A DNA stretch of 64,000 bases from Proteles cristata cristata (taxonomy: Eukaryota > Chordata > Mammalia > Carnivora > Hyaenidae), in assembly GCA_017311185.1 (NCBI GenBank), contig JAESUZ010004527.1:310001-374000 (forward strand), given 5' to 3'. Under the pieces are notes generated by a model that saw only the letters and a list, made by a program, of their open reading frames with translations, had not been told where the DNA came from and ran no database searches. Position numbers and translations under genes: made by a program. Below are positions 10,581 through 22,871 of the stretch, in pieces (within the stretch, counting starts at the first letter, position 1; the number at the start of each line of letters is the position of its first letter).

Positions 10581-11665
10581 CTGTCTCAAAAAACAACTCT
10601 TGGTTTCATTGATCTGTTCAACTGTTTCTTTGGTTTCTGTATTGTTTATTTCTGCCCTGATTTTTATTATTTCTCTTTTTCTACTGGGTTTGGGGTGTTC
10701 TTCTTATCTCTCTAGTTCCTTTAGGTGAGCTGTTATATTTTGGACTTCAGCTTTTTCTAATTTTTGAAATAGGCCTGGAGTGCAATGTACTTTCCTCCTA
10801 GGACTCCCTTTGCCGCATGCCATACATTTTGGATTGTTGTGTTTTCATTTTCATTTGTTTCTATGCATTTTTTGTTTCTCTAATTGCCCAATTGGCCCAT
10901 TCATTCTTTACTAGGGTGATCTTTAACCTCCATATTTTTAGAGGTCTTCCAGACTTCTTCCTGTGATTGATTTCAAGTTTCAAAGCGTTATGATCTGAAA
11001 GTGTGCATGGTATGATCTCAATTTTTTTTATATTTACTGAGGGATATGTCCCAGTATGGGATTTATCTTGGAGAATGCCATGCGCACTTGAGAAGAAAGT
11101 GAATTCCCTGACTTGAGGATGTAGAGTTCTAAATATATCTGTCAGATCCATCTAATACAATGTGTCTTTCAATTCCATTATTTCTTTAGTGATTTTCTGT
11201 CTGGTTGACCTATCCATTGCTAAGTGTAGTATTAATATCCGCTGCTATTAGCATATTATTATCTATGAGATCATTTCTGTTAGTGACTGTTTTAAATAGT
11301 TAGGTCCTCCCATATTCGGTGCATAGACATTTATGATTGTTAGTGTTTCCTGAAGGATCCACCCTGGTATTATTATATAATGCCCTTTTTCATTTTTTGT
11401 TATTGTCTTTAATTTAAAGTCCAGTTTGTCTGATATAAGTATAACTACCCCATCTTTCTTTTGATTTTCAGTAACATGATATATATTTTTCCATCCCCTT
11501 ACTTTTAATCTGAAGGTATCTTCCAGTCAAAAATGCGTTTCTTGTAGACAGCATATAGATGGATTTTGTTTTTTTATCCATTCTGCTACCCTATGTATTT
11601 TGATTGGAGCATTCATCCCATTTACATATAGCGTTATTATTCAAATATGTGGGTTTAGAGTCTTT
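10581..11665 (-). pseudogene. L1-2r ORF2 N-terminal remnant
   Basis: The endonuclease part is recognisable in the open stretch 11151-10861: MDLTDIFRTLHPQVREFTFFSSAHG, then IIPCTLSDHNALKLEINHRKKSGR. The SDHN catalytic motif is intact here, unlike in L1-1. Frames shift several times, and the remnant ends at the 10581 junction shortly after the endonuclease. Homologous sequence is present again, inverted, at about 14585-15440 in L1-2f. Confidence 0.88.
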
Positions 11666-11795
11666 GTGTCCTCTCTGGGGTTCATGTTTGTTGTGGTGTC
11701 TCTGGTAGATACCAGAGATGTTCCTTGCATCTTTTCCTTCATTGCGTCCCCCTTAGGATTTTTTGTAGGGCCGGCTTAGTGGTGACAAATTCTTT

Positions 11796-12628
11796 CTATT
11801 TCTGTTTATTTGGAAAGATTTTTATCTCTCCTTCTATTTTGAATGACAGGCTTGCTGGATAGAGAATTCTTGGCTGCATATTTTTTCTGTTCATCACATT
11901 GAAGATCTCCTGCCATTCCTTTCTGGCCTGCCAAGTTTCAGTAGATAGGTCTGTCACCACTCTGATAGGTTTCCGTTTGTATGTTAGGGCCCTTTTCTCC
12001 CTAGCTGCTTTCAAAATTCTCTCTTTGTCCTTCTATTTTGCCAGTTTCACTATGATATGCCGTGCAGAAAATCGATTCAAGTTACGTCTGAGGGGAGTCC
12101 TCTGAGCCTCTTGTATTTCCACATTGACTTCTTTCCCCAGGTCGGGAAGTTCTCTGCTATAATTTGTTCCAGGACTCCTTCAACACCTTTCCCTCTCTCT
12201 TCCTCTTCTGGGATTCCTATGATATGGATATTGTTGCGTTTGACTGTATCGCTGAGCTCTCAAACTCTTCTTTCCTGTTCCTGGATCAGTTTGTCTCTTT
12301 TTTCCTGAGTTCCTTCTTTTTCTCTAATGCTGTCTTCTAAATCACTTTTTCTCCTTTCTGCCTCTTCAATCTGTGCATTGTACACCTCCAATTTATTATG
12401 TATCTCATTTATCACATTTAAAAAATCATCATGCCTATTTTTTAGTTCCATGTTGATTGTAGCCATAGTTTCTTTGATGTCCCCTATGCTTTTTTCAAGC
12501 CCAGCTATTAATTTTATGATTAATTTTCTAAAATGTTGTTCAGTTATGCTGCTTATTACTGTTTTGAGCAGTTCATTAGCAGTCATTTCTTCTTAGAATT
12601 TCTTTGGAGGAGATCTCTTTCTTTTCAT
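11796..12628 (-). pseudogene. L1-2r ORF1 remnant
   Basis: It starts at an ATG (12628-12626) and reads like L1-1 ORF1. It is broken by TAA at 12595-12593, TGA at 12262-12260 where L1-1 has Arg (a C-to-T decay at a CpG-type codon), and a 1-nt loss near 12147. The C-terminal part is open again at 12014-11796 (MKAAREKRALTYKRKPIRVVTDLSTETWQARKEWQEIF), with the same stop after FPNKQK as L1-1. Confidence 0.92.
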
Positions 12629-14580
12629 CATTTTAGTTGGTTTTCTGTCTCTTGTCAATTTTAAAGACTTGTTATGCTCTCTGCACCTGTGAGCATTGAG
12701 GTACCCAAGAAGACACTTTGACTGTCCAGGGCCTATTCTTTCAGAGAGTGTTTTTCGAATGGTATCTCTTGGTCCCTCTTGTTGAGACCTAGATTATTTT
12801 ATTTTCCTACTCGTAGTAGTGTTTGGGACTCTCCACCATGTGTACTTTGGCTTGTTTCTCGAGGTTGCTCTGGAGAAGAAAACAGACAGACAAACACACA
12901 GGGAGCAAAGGCACAGAAACACACAGACAAATCCGACAAACATGCAAACCAAGAGGGAAAATGAAAAATTTAAGGGAAAAGAAGGAGGAGGGAAGGCGAA
13001 TAGTAGAGAATAAAATTCATAATAAGGTCAAAAAGAAGAAAAGAAAAGGAAAAAAGAAGAAAACCGATGGACTAAGAATGGTTTAAGGCATATAACTGAT
13101 TTTCCCAGCTACAATTAAATAGCCGTGTGGATGCAGTGCTGGTTGAAGAGCATAGAGAAAGAGAGAGTAGACAGGGCGATGATGAGGCAAAATTGGAAAT
13201 AGGATGAACAGACAGAAGGGATAAGAAGCTTTTTTCAAAGAGTTAAAGGTTGGAATATGGGTGGATAGGTGAAAGCAAGACGCTGGTGTTATCCAGAGAA
13301 ACTATATAGTCTGATTACTCCTTAGAGAATGGGATGATAAGGTAGGTAGTTGTAGAATTTACATCTACAGAATGGACTAAATGTGACTGTTTAAGCAAGC
13401 CTGTGACCAGAGATAATCAGGTTAGTGTTCCGGGAAAAAGGAAAAAAAAAAAACGAAAAAAACACAGAAAGAACAAACAATCTAAAGAAACTAAAAAAAA
13501 AAAAAAAAAAAAAGAGGAGGACAGGTCTCTAGCCGTGATGGGCGTGGTGTGATCCAATTCATTAGGCGGGAGTTCTGCCTTGGCGGTTGTGGGGAAGAGA
13601 GTGTTGGTGCTCCAGTCCCTAGTTGAGCCAAGCGCTGCACCTCACTTTTTTGGGTGTGTAAACTCCCTGTGCTGGGAGCGGAGCCATAGTGGGTTGTGCT
13701 CTTCAACCCAGGCCAGGCCTAGTGTCCAAATCCCACTCCTCGCGTCCCACTGAAATTGCCTTAGACAAACCTCACAGTCGATCCACTCAGGGCAATTCCA
13801 AGCTTCTTGCCTAGCCCTGGGGGTGGAGCCAGAATTACTGTTCCCTTTTCCTCCATGTCGGGTTGGGGAGAAGGGACGGGGTTTGCCTGGGGGGCACATT
13901 GGGCCCCCTGGGGAGCAGGAAACCAGGTCCGTCTGTGTCTCGTTACCCGAAACAGAAACTCATGGGCAAATTTCCCAGATATAAGCCCTTCACCTTCCCT
14001 CTAGGGTCATAGCCAAGCCAAGAGCGCAGAGGCCCTTTAAGCACGTGTCTTCTCCAGGGTTCCAGCAGCCATGAGCACAAAGGTTCAGTAGTGCGCAGCT
14101 CTTCTACAGGTCCAGCCAGCCAGGAGCACAATGGTGCCCTCGCCGTGTGGCCTCTCTATGGGTCCAGCCAGCCAGACGTTCAAAGTAGCAGTGGGCACAA
14201 GGCCGCTCCCGGACGAAGTGGCGTGCGGGGATCTGGCACACAGGGATTTGGTGTGCACAGTCCTTCTGTGCCCAAAGCGGAGGTTTTTCTGTTCCCCAGC
14301 GACAGGGACCATGTGTTGAGTAGTTTCAGACTCTCTCTTTCCCCTCTCACTCCCTGCAGAGGGGGATCGCCCCCGTCCCTGTGAGTCTCTGATCCCGGCC
14401 TGATTTTATCTTCCCCAGTTAGCACTCACGTTAGAAGGATTTCTCAGTGGATTCTGCATCCTTTTTCTCCCAGTCTCTTGGGTTCTGTAAGGTTTCCTAT
14501 GGCTTCAGATCTTTTCTGAGTGAGATATGAGGGTGAGTGCAATGTATGGAGCTCCCTACTTCTTTGTCATCTTGCCCCTC
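12629..14580 (-). promoter_or_regulatory. L1-2r 5' UTR
   Basis: This is a homologue of the L1-1 5' UTR along its whole length, with a GC-rich half near 14580-13540, an A-rich tract at about 13437-13516 and a leader before ORF1. The donor-like GTGAGT (complement of 14424-14429) and acceptor-like TTCTTCTCCAG (AG is the complement of 12870-12871) are conserved with L1-1. Promoter function is inferred from the family only. Confidence 0.7.
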
Positions 14581-17500
14581 ACTTTGACAAACTGGACTTT
14601 AAATTAAATACAATAACAAGGGATGAAGAACGGCATTATATAATTACTGGGTCTATCCATCTGGAAGAGCTAACAATTATAAATGTCTATGCACCAAATA
14701 TGGGAGGACCTAAATATTTGATACAATCACAAACAGAAACAATCTTATAGATAAGAATGTTCTAATAGCAGGGGACTTTAATATTCTGCTTACAGCAATG
14801 GATATATCAGCCAGACAGAAAATCACTAAAGACACAATGGACTTGATTGACACACTGGACCAGATGGATCTGACAGATATATTTGACCTCTACATCTTGA
14901 GGCCATGGAATTCACGTTCTTCTCAAGTGCGCATGGCACATTCTCCAAGATAGATCCCATACTGGTACATAAAGCAGCCCTACATAAATATAAAAAAACT
15001 GAGATCATACCCTGCACACTTTCAGATCATAATGCTTTGAAACTTGAAATCAATCACAGGAAGAAGTCTGGAAAACCTCCAAAACATGGAGGTTAAAGAA
15101 CACCCTACTAAAGAATGAATGGGCCAATCAGGCAACTAGAGAAGAAATAAAATATGTATGGAAACAAATGAAAATGAAAATAAAACAATCAAAACTCTAT
15201 GGCATGCGGCAAAGGCAGTCCTAAGAGGAAAGTACATTGCACTCCAGACTTATTTCAAGCAATTAGAAAAAGCACAAGTGCAAAATCTAACAGCTCGCCT
15301 AAAGGAACTAGAAACAGAGCAACAAGAGCACCCCAAACCCAGTACAAGAAGAGAAATAGTAAAAATCAGAGCGGAAATAAACAACATAGAGACCAAAGAA
15401 ACAATTGAACAGATCTATGAAACCAAGAGTCGGTTCTTTGAAAAATGAAACAAAATTGACAAACCTGTAGCCAAGCTTCTCAAAAAAAAAAAAGGGAGAG
15501 CACCCAAATAGACAAAATGATGAATGAAACTGGAATTATTACAATCAAACCCTCAGAAATACAAGCAATTATTAGGGAATACTATGAAAAATTCTATACC
15601 AACAAATTGAACAACTTAGAAGAAATAAACAAATTCCTAAACACACACTCAATACCAAAATTCACACCGGAAGAGAGAGAAAACCTCAACAGACCCATAA
15701 CAAGTGAGGAAATCAAATCAGTTCTCAAAAATCTCCTAACAAATAAGAGCCCTGGGACAGATAGCTTCCCTTGGGAATTCTACCAGACATTTAAAAAAGA
15801 ATTAATACTCATTCTTCTCAAACTATTCTAAATATTAGAAATAGAAGAAAAATTTCTGAGCACTTTTTATGAAGCTAGCATCACTTTGATTCCCAAGCCA
15901 GACATAGACCCAGCAAAATAAGCGAACTACAGGCCAATTTCCTTGATGAATACAGATGCAAAAATCCTCAACAAGATATTTTCAAATCTAATTCAACAGC
16001 ACATAAAAAGAATGATCCACCAAGATCAAGTGGAATTCATTCCTAGGATACAGGGCTGGTTCAATATTCACAAATCAATCAATGGGATACATCACATAAA
16101 CAAAAAAAAAAGAGAGAAACCATATGATCCTATCGATAGATGCAGAAAAAGCATTTGACAAAATACAGCATCCCTTCTTAATAAAGACTCTAGAGAAAGT
16201 CGGGATAGAAGGAACTTACTTAAACATCATAAAAGCTATCTATGAGAAGCCTTCAGCTAACATCATCCTCAACGGGAAAAACCTGAGAACTTTCCCCTTA
16301 AGATCAGGAACACGACAGGAATGTCCACTGTCACCACTGTTGTTTCACATAGTGCTGGAAGTCCTAGCATCAGCCATTAGACAACAAAAGGAAATAAAAG
16401 GCATCAGAATAGACAAAGAAGAAGTCAAGCTTTCACTTTTCGCAGACCACATGATACTCTACATGGAAAACCTGACAGATTACACCAGAAGGCTACTAGA
16501 ACTCATCCAAGAATTCAGCAAAGTTGCAGGATAGAAAATCAACATACAGAAATCGGTTGCATTTTTATATACCAACAATGAAACAACAGAAAGAGAAATC
16601 AAGAAACCGATCCCACTCACAATTGCACAAAAAAACACAAAATACCTAGGAATAAACCTAACCAATGATACTAGAGATCTGTGTGATGAAAACTATAGAA
16701 ACCTATGAAGGAAACTGAAGAAGACACAAAGAAATGGATAAATATTCTATGCTCATGGATTGGAAGAATAAATATAGTTAAAATGTCATTACTACCCAAA
16801 GCAGTCTACACATTCAATGCAATTCCAATCAAAATTGCACCAGCATACTTCCCAAAACTAGAACAAACTATCCAAAAATTTGTATGGAACCACAAGAGAC
16901 CCCGAATAGCCAAAGTAATATTGAAGAAGAAAACCAAAACAGGAGGCATCACAATCCCAGACTTTAGCCTCTACTACAAAGGTGTCATCATCAGGACAGT
17001 ATGGTATTTGCACAAAAACAGACACATAGACCAATGGAATAGAATTGAGAACTCAGAATTGGACCCAAAAGTATACAGCCGACTAACCTTTGACAAAGCA
17101 GGAAAGAGTATCCAATGGAAAAAAGACAACCTCTTTATCAGATGGTGCTGGGAAACCTGGACAGCAACATGCAGAAGAATTAAACTAGATCACTTTCTCA
17201 CACCATACACACACAAAAAAACTCAAAATGGGTAAAGGACCTGAACGTGAGACAGGAAACCATCAAAACCCTAGAGGAGGAAACAGAAAACAACGTCCTT
17301 GACGTCCACCTACCACCTCACGCCAGTCAGAGTGGCTAAAATGAGCAAATCAGAGGACTTTAGATGCTGGCGAAGATGTGGAGAAATGGGCACCCTCCTA
17401 CACTGTTGGTGGGAATGGAAACTGGTGCAGCTCCTCTGGAAAACAGTGTGGATGTTCCTCAAAAAATTAACAATCAAACTCCCCTATGACCCAGCAATAG

Positions 17501-17814
17501 CACTGCTAGGAATTTTCCCAAGGGATAGAGGAGTGCTGATGCATAGGAGCACATGGACCCCAATATTGGTAGCAGCACTCTCAACAACAGCCAAAACATG
17601 GAAAGAGCCTAAGTGTCCGTCAACGGACGAATGGATCCAGAAGATGTGATTTATCTATATGATGGAATACTACATGGCAATGAGAAAGAATGTAATCTGG
17701 CTTTGTGTCGCAACATGGATGGATCTTGAGGGTGTTATGCTAAGTGAAATAAGTCAGGCAGAGAAAGACAAATACCATATATTTGCATGTTTCGGAGGAT
17801 TAGGAAGATCTTAA
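14581..17814 (+). pseudogene. L1-2f ORF2 remnant
   Basis: The order of motifs is the endonuclease C-terminal half (SDHNALKLEINHRKKSGK near 15022-15075), the RT finger region (NKSPGTDSFPWEFYQ near 15740), [16 protein letters not shown] sequence, motif [15 protein letters not shown] (near 16133), [11 protein letters not shown], and then FADH where FADD is expected (near 16440). One catalytic Asp of the RT is therefore gone. The C-terminal domain continues with [28 protein letters not shown] and [10 protein letters not shown]. In-frame stops and frameshifts occur throughout. Confidence 0.9.
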
Positions 17815-18020
17815 CTGAAGACCGTGGGGAGAGAAGAACGGGGGAACTAGTGGGGGAGAGGGAGAGAGGCAAACCATGAGAGACTCTTGAATGCTGAGAA
17901 CAAACTGAGGACTGATAAGTGTGGTGGGAGAGGGTGGAGATGGGCATGGAGGAGGGAACTTGTGGGGATGAGCACTGGGTGTTATATGGAAACCAACTTG
18001 ACAATAAACTATTTTTTAAA
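14581..18020 (+). mobile_element. L1-2f: 3' part of a felid LINE-1, head-to-head with L1-2r
   Basis: It begins inside the endonuclease domain (ACAAACTGGACTTTAAATTA) and runs through the rest of ORF2 (stop TAA at about 17812) and a 3' UTR ending GACAATAAACTATTTTTTAAA at about 18020. Its first 860 bp or so are also present in inverted orientation in L1-2r at about 10590-11450. It could be the forward half of one 5'-inverted L1 whose inverted half is L1-2r, or a separate element. It shares diagnostic changes with L1-10 (for example [19 protein letters not shown]). Confidence 0.92.
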
Positions 18021-18598
18021 AATGCCAGAGTATCCATACTTATATCAATCTATACATTAAAACAAAGTCTGTAACAAAAAAATGAAAAGGAGCATCATAC
18101 CATAATTAAGGGATATATCCACCAAGAAAATCTAACAGTTGTGAAAGTTTGTTTCTAACATGATAACATCCAAATAGATAATTTAATTAATCACAATCAC
18201 AAAACTCCATTGATAATACCATAATAATAGAGTCTTTATTATCCCACTTACAGCTTTAGGCAGATAATCTAAGCAGGAAATCAACAAGAAAGAAATGGCT
18301 TTGAGTAACACACCGGATTGGATGGACATTCATAATATTTCATATTAACACCGTAGAATATACATTCTTATTTTTTCAGTAGAATATACATTCGTCTTAA
18401 GTATACATGAAGCATTCTACAGAATAGATCATGTACTATGTCACAAATTAGCCCTCAACAGGTACAAGAAGATAGAGATGGTACCACGCATATTTTCAGG
18501 TGATAATGCTATGAATCTTGAAGTCCACCACAAGAAAAAACTTAGAAAGCCCTCAAGTTCATGGAAGGTAAATAATATTCTCCTAACAAATAAATGGT
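18021..18598 (+). mobile_element. L1-3 (older L1), first part
   Basis: This is ORF2 endonuclease sequence of an older, more diverged L1: AGTATCCATACTTATATCAA, then AAGGGATATATCCACCAAGA, and HHKKKLRKPSSSWKVNN at about 18520-18570. It is interrupted at 18598 by a SINE and resumes at about 19211 in the same reading direction. The 5' part is missing. Confidence 0.85.
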
Positions 18599-18813
18599 GG
18601 GGCACCTGGGTGGCTCAGTTGGTTAAGTGTCCAACTTTAGCTCAGGTCATGCTCTCATGGTCTGTGGGCTCGAGTCCCACATGGGCTCTGTGCTGACAAC
18701 TTGGAGCCTGGAAACTGCTTCAGATTCTGTGTCTCCCTCTCTCTCTGCCCCTCCCCAACTCATGCTCTTTTTCTCTGTGTGTCTCTCTCGAAAATAAATA
18801 AACACTAATTTTT
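18599..18813 (+). mobile_element. felid tRNA-Lys SINE inserted in L1-3
   Basis: It starts GGGGCACCTGGGTGGCTCAG and has a B-box-like GGCTCGAGTCCC, a cat-type body and a CT-rich part. The AAATAAATAAACACTAA tail is itself the target of the next, inverted SINE. Several CpGs have decayed, so it is older than the element inside its tail. Confidence 0.93.
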
Positions 18814-19036
18814 TTAATGTTTTTTTTTTTTTATTTATTTTTAGGAGAGAGAGAGAGAAAGACAGCGTGAGCAGGGGAGGGTCAGAGAGACAGGGAGTTA
18901 TAGACTCTGAAACAGGCTCCAGGCTCTGAACTGGCAGTCAGCACAGAGCCCGAAGTGGGGCTCAAACCCACCAACCGTGAGATCATGACCCAAGCGAAAG
19001 TCGGACGCTTAACCGACTACGCCACCCAGGCGCCCC
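18814..19036 (-). mobile_element. felid tRNA-Lys SINE inserted in the tail of the previous SINE
   Basis: It is an inverted complete SINE with a T-rich tail on the left, a GA-rich body and a head ending CCACCCAGGCGCCCC at 19036. A perfect 18-bp target-site duplication, AAATAAACACTAATTTTT, lies at 18796-18813 and 19037-19054. Confidence 0.96.
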
Positions 19037-19057
19037 AAATAAACACTAATTTTTAAA

Positions 19058-19206
19058 AAAATGAATGCTGACAAAAAACTGAGGACTCATGGGGGGGAAG
19101 GGAGAGATGGTCATGGAGGAGGGCACTTGTGGGGATGAGCTCCGGGTGTTATATGGAAACCAACAATAAACTATTTGTAAATTTAAAAAAATAAAATAAA
19201 AAAATA
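19058..19206 (+). mobile_element. short 5'-truncated young L1 3' end
   Basis: Only about 140 bp of the L1 3' UTR is present (GACAAAAAACTGAGGACTC up to AACAATAAACTATTTGTAAA), followed by an impure A tail. The direct repeat AAAAAATGAATGCT flanks it at about 19055-19068 and 19207-19220 and looks like its target-site duplication. Confidence 0.88.
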
Positions 19207-19210
19207 AAAA

Positions 19211-22200
19211 AATGAATGCTTATCCAAGAAATTAAAAATGAAATAATAAATACATAAAAGGAAATGAAAATGAACACAGGAGAGCCCAAATCCTTTGGGA
19301 TGCAGTAAAGCCAATCTTAAGAAAGAATATTGCAATTCAGACCTACCTCAAAAAGCAAGAAAGGTCCCAAATACACAAGCTAACCTTAACCCAAAGGAGC
19401 TTATAAAGGAAAAGCAAATAAAGCCTGAATCCAGCAGAAGAAGGAAAATAATAAAGATTAGAGCAGAAATAAGCAATATAGAAACACCAAAATCAATAGA
19501 ACATATCAATGAATCTAAAATTAAACTGTTAAATATTCTATTAAAGAATATACCTATGGATAAAGCAGTAGCCAGACATTTCAAAAAGAGAAGACAGAGG
19601 AACCAAATAGATAAACTCATGAATGAAAGAGGAGAGATTACAACCAACATCACATAGAAATACCAAAATATAAACTGAAAACTTAGAAAAATTATATGCC
19701 AGCATAATGGGCAATCTGAAAGAAATGGACAAATTCCTAGAAACTGACACACTGTCACACTGAAGCAGACAAGCACAGAAAGTTTGAGCAGACCTGCAAA
19801 TAAATTGAATCGGCTATCAAAAATCTCTCCAAAAACAGGAGCCCTGGGCCAGATGGCTTCCCAGATGAATTCTACCAGACATTCAAAGAAGAGACAATAC
19901 TTATTCTTCTCAGAATATTCCAAAAAACAGAAGTGGAAAGAAACCTTCCAAACTCAGTCTATGAATCCAGCATTACCTTGATTCCAAAACCAGATTTAGA
20001 CTCCACTAAAAAGGAGAATTACAGGCCAATATCCCTGATGAACCTGGATACAGAACTTCTCAACATGTTACTAGCAAGTCAAATTCAACACTGTATTAAA
20101 AGAATTATTCACCATGATCAACTTGGACTTATCCATTAGCCACGGGGCTGATTCAAAATTCACAAATCAATCAATGTTATATACCACATTAATAAAAGAA
20201 AATACAGTAACCATATGATCCTTTCAATTGATGCAGACAAATGATTTGACAAAATATAGCATCCTTTTCTGATTAAAACGACCCTTAGGTAAGTAAGGAA
20301 TGAAGGAAGATTCTTCAATATCATAAAAGGTGAAATATAATCTTCAATGGGGAAAAACTGAAAATATTCCCCCATAAGGTCAAGAACACGACAAGGATGG
20401 CCACTCTCACCACTGTTGTTTAACATAGTACTGGAAGTCCTAGCCTTAGCAATCTTACAGCAAAAAGAAGTAAAATGCATACAAATTGGCAAAGGAGTCA
20501 AACTTTCACTCTTCCCAGAAGGCGTGATACACTGCATGGATAACCCAAGAGACTCCACCAAAAAAAATGCTAGAACTGATATGTGAATTCAACAAAAACA
20601 CAGAATATAAAGTCAATGTACAGAAATTGGTTACATTTCTATTACACCAATAATGAAGCAGCAGAAAGAGAAATCAAGGAATCGATCCCACTTACAATTG
20701 GAGGAAAAAACATAAGATACCTAGGAGTAAACTTCATCAAAAAAGTTAAAGAGCAGTAGGGTGAAAACCATAGAAAGCTTATGAAAGCAATTGAGGGAGA
20801 CACAAGGAAATGGAAAAACATTCCATGCTCATGGATTGGAAGAATAAATATTGTTAAAATGTCTACACTACCCAAAACCTATCAAAATAACACCAGCAGC
20901 TTGACAGAGTTAGAACAAAAAATTCTAAAATTTGTGTAGAACCGGAATAGAAAAGACCTTGAATATCCAAAGTAATGTTGAAAGAGAAAGCTAAAGCTGA
21001 CGGCATCAGACTTACAGACATGAAGTTATATCACAAAGGTGTAACCATCAAGATAGTATGTTACTGGCACAAAACCAGATGCATAAATCGATGGAACACA
21101 ATAGAGCACCCAGAAATTGACCAAGAAATATATCACCCACTAATCTTTGAAAAAACAGGAAAGAGTATCCAATGGGAAAAAAAGACAGTCTCTACAGAAA
21201 ATGGTCCTGGGAAATTTGGACAGTGACACGAAGAACACTAAAACTGGACCACTTTCTTATATCATGAACAAAAGTAAATTCAAAATGGATGAAAGACCTA
21301 AATGTAAGAGAAGAAAACATCAACGTCCTACAGGAGGAAACAGGCAACAACCTTTTTGAGTCTGGCCAGAGCAACTTCTGAATATACAGGTGATCTAATG
21401 CAAGGGAAATAAAACAAAAAATGAACTATCATTGAGATAAAAAACTTCTCAAGAGTGAAAGAAAAAAAATCACTAAAAGTAAAAGGCAGTGTACATAATG
21501 GGAGAAGATATTTGCAATAACATAATGGATAAATGGTTAGTATTCCAAATCCATAAAGATCTTATGAAACTCAACACTCAAAAAACAAATAGTCCAGTGA
21601 AGAAATGGTAGAAGACATGAATAGACACTTTTCCAAAGAAGACATTCAGATGGCTAACAGACACAGGAACAGATACTCAATATAACTCATCATCAGAGAA
21701 ATAACAATTCATAACCACAATGAGATATCACTTCATACCTGTCAGAATGGCTATAATGAACAACTCAAGAAACAGTAGATGTTTGCATGGATCCAGAGAA
21801 AGGGGAACGCTTTTGCACTGTTGGTGGGAATGCAAACTGGTGTATCCACTCTGGAAAAGAGCATGAAGATTCCCTCAAAAATGAAAATAGAAGTACCCAA
21901 TGACCCAGCAATGCTACTACTAGGTACTTATACAAAGGTTACAAAAATGCTGTTTTGAAGGGGCACATGCACGTCAATGTTTATTGCAGTGCTATCAACA
22001 ATAGCCAAACTATGGAAAGAGCCCAAATGTCCATCCACTAATGAATAGATAAAGATATGATATTTACATACAATGGATATTACTCAACAATCAAAAAAAA
22101 TTAAATCTTGCCATTTTGTAGCAATATCAATGGAACTAAAGTGAATTTTGGTAAGGGAAATAAGTCAGTTAGAGAAGGATAAATATATGATTTTATACAT
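19211..22200 (+). pseudogene. L1-3 ORF2 remnant
   Basis: Recognisable pieces are [19 protein letters not shown] sequence near 19840-19880, [20 protein letters not shown] and HHDQLG near 19977-20130, LSIDAD with a stop before FDKI, and [18 protein letters not shown] near 20402-20455. The FADD catalytic motif reads FPEG (near 20512-20525), so the RT active site is destroyed. C-terminal pieces (HKTRCINRWNTIE and others) follow. There are many stops. Confidence 0.85.
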
Positions 22201-22497
22201 ATGTGGAATTTAAGAAACAAAACAAATGAGTATAAGGGAAAGGAAGGAAAAATAAGATAAAGTCAGAAAAGGAAACAAACCATAAGAGAATCTTAAATAC
22301 AAAGAAACATACTGAAGTTTGCTGGAGGGGAGGTGTGTGGAGAGATGGGCTAAAGAGTGATGGGCATTAAGGAGAGCATTTGTTGGGATGAGCACTAGGT
22401 GTTATATGTAAGTGATATATCACTGGATTCTACTCCTGAATCTGATACTACACTCTATGTAAACTAACTTGAAATTAAACAAATAATTCTTTAAAAA
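19211..22497 (+). mobile_element. L1-3 (older L1), second part to the 3' end
   Basis: It resumes L1-3 (AATGAATGCTTATCCAAGAAAT) through the post-endonuclease region, RT, C-terminal domain and the older type of 3' UTR (GGGATGAGCACTAGGTGTTA, CTGGATTCTACTCCTGAA, then an AATAATTCTTTAAAAATG end). It is strongly diverged from L1-1. Confidence 0.9.
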
Positions 22498-22871
22498 TGA
22501 ATAAGTTAAACAGGAAATTAAAAGTGAAATAAAAAAATACATGGAATGAAATGACAATGAGCAAGATAATAAAAAACCTTTGGGATGCAACAAATGCAGA
22601 GCTCAGAGGAAAGTATATTGCAACTCGGACCTATCTCAAAAAGCAAGAAATGTCCCAGTACATAACAGAATAGTACACCTAAAGGAGCTAGAAAAGGAGT
22701 AGCACATAAAGCCTACATCCTGGAGAAGAAGGAAAATAAAAAAAGATTAGAAAAAAGGTAAATGATATAGAAAAAAGAAATAGAACACATTGAAGAAAAT
22801 AAGAAGTGGCTCTTTGAAACAATTAATAAACTTGCTAAACCCTTAGCCAACCTCATCAAAAAGAATAGAGA
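22498..22871 (+). mobile_element. L1-4 (older L1), first part
   Basis: It begins in the middle of ORF2 (AAGTTAAACAGGAAATTAAA, then CCTTTGGGATGCAACAAATG, the LWDAA region), just after the 3' end of L1-3 and in the same orientation. It is 5'-truncated and is interrupted by a SINE at 22872. Confidence 0.87.

Larger units (their letters stand above)
10581..14580 (-). mobile_element. L1-2r: 5' half of a felid LINE-1
   Basis: Read on the minus strand, it has a complete 5' end (GGGGCAAGATGACAAAGAAG at 14578), a 5' UTR of about 1.95 kb, ORF1 (12628 to about 11796) and the first third of ORF2. It stops at 10581, where the matching point in L1-1 is about 6603. The rest of ORF2 and the 3' end are missing on this strand. 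It abuts L1-1's 5' end on the left and the plus-strand L1-2f on the right. It is clearly related to L1-1 but diverged, with many CpG decays. Confidence 0.93.
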
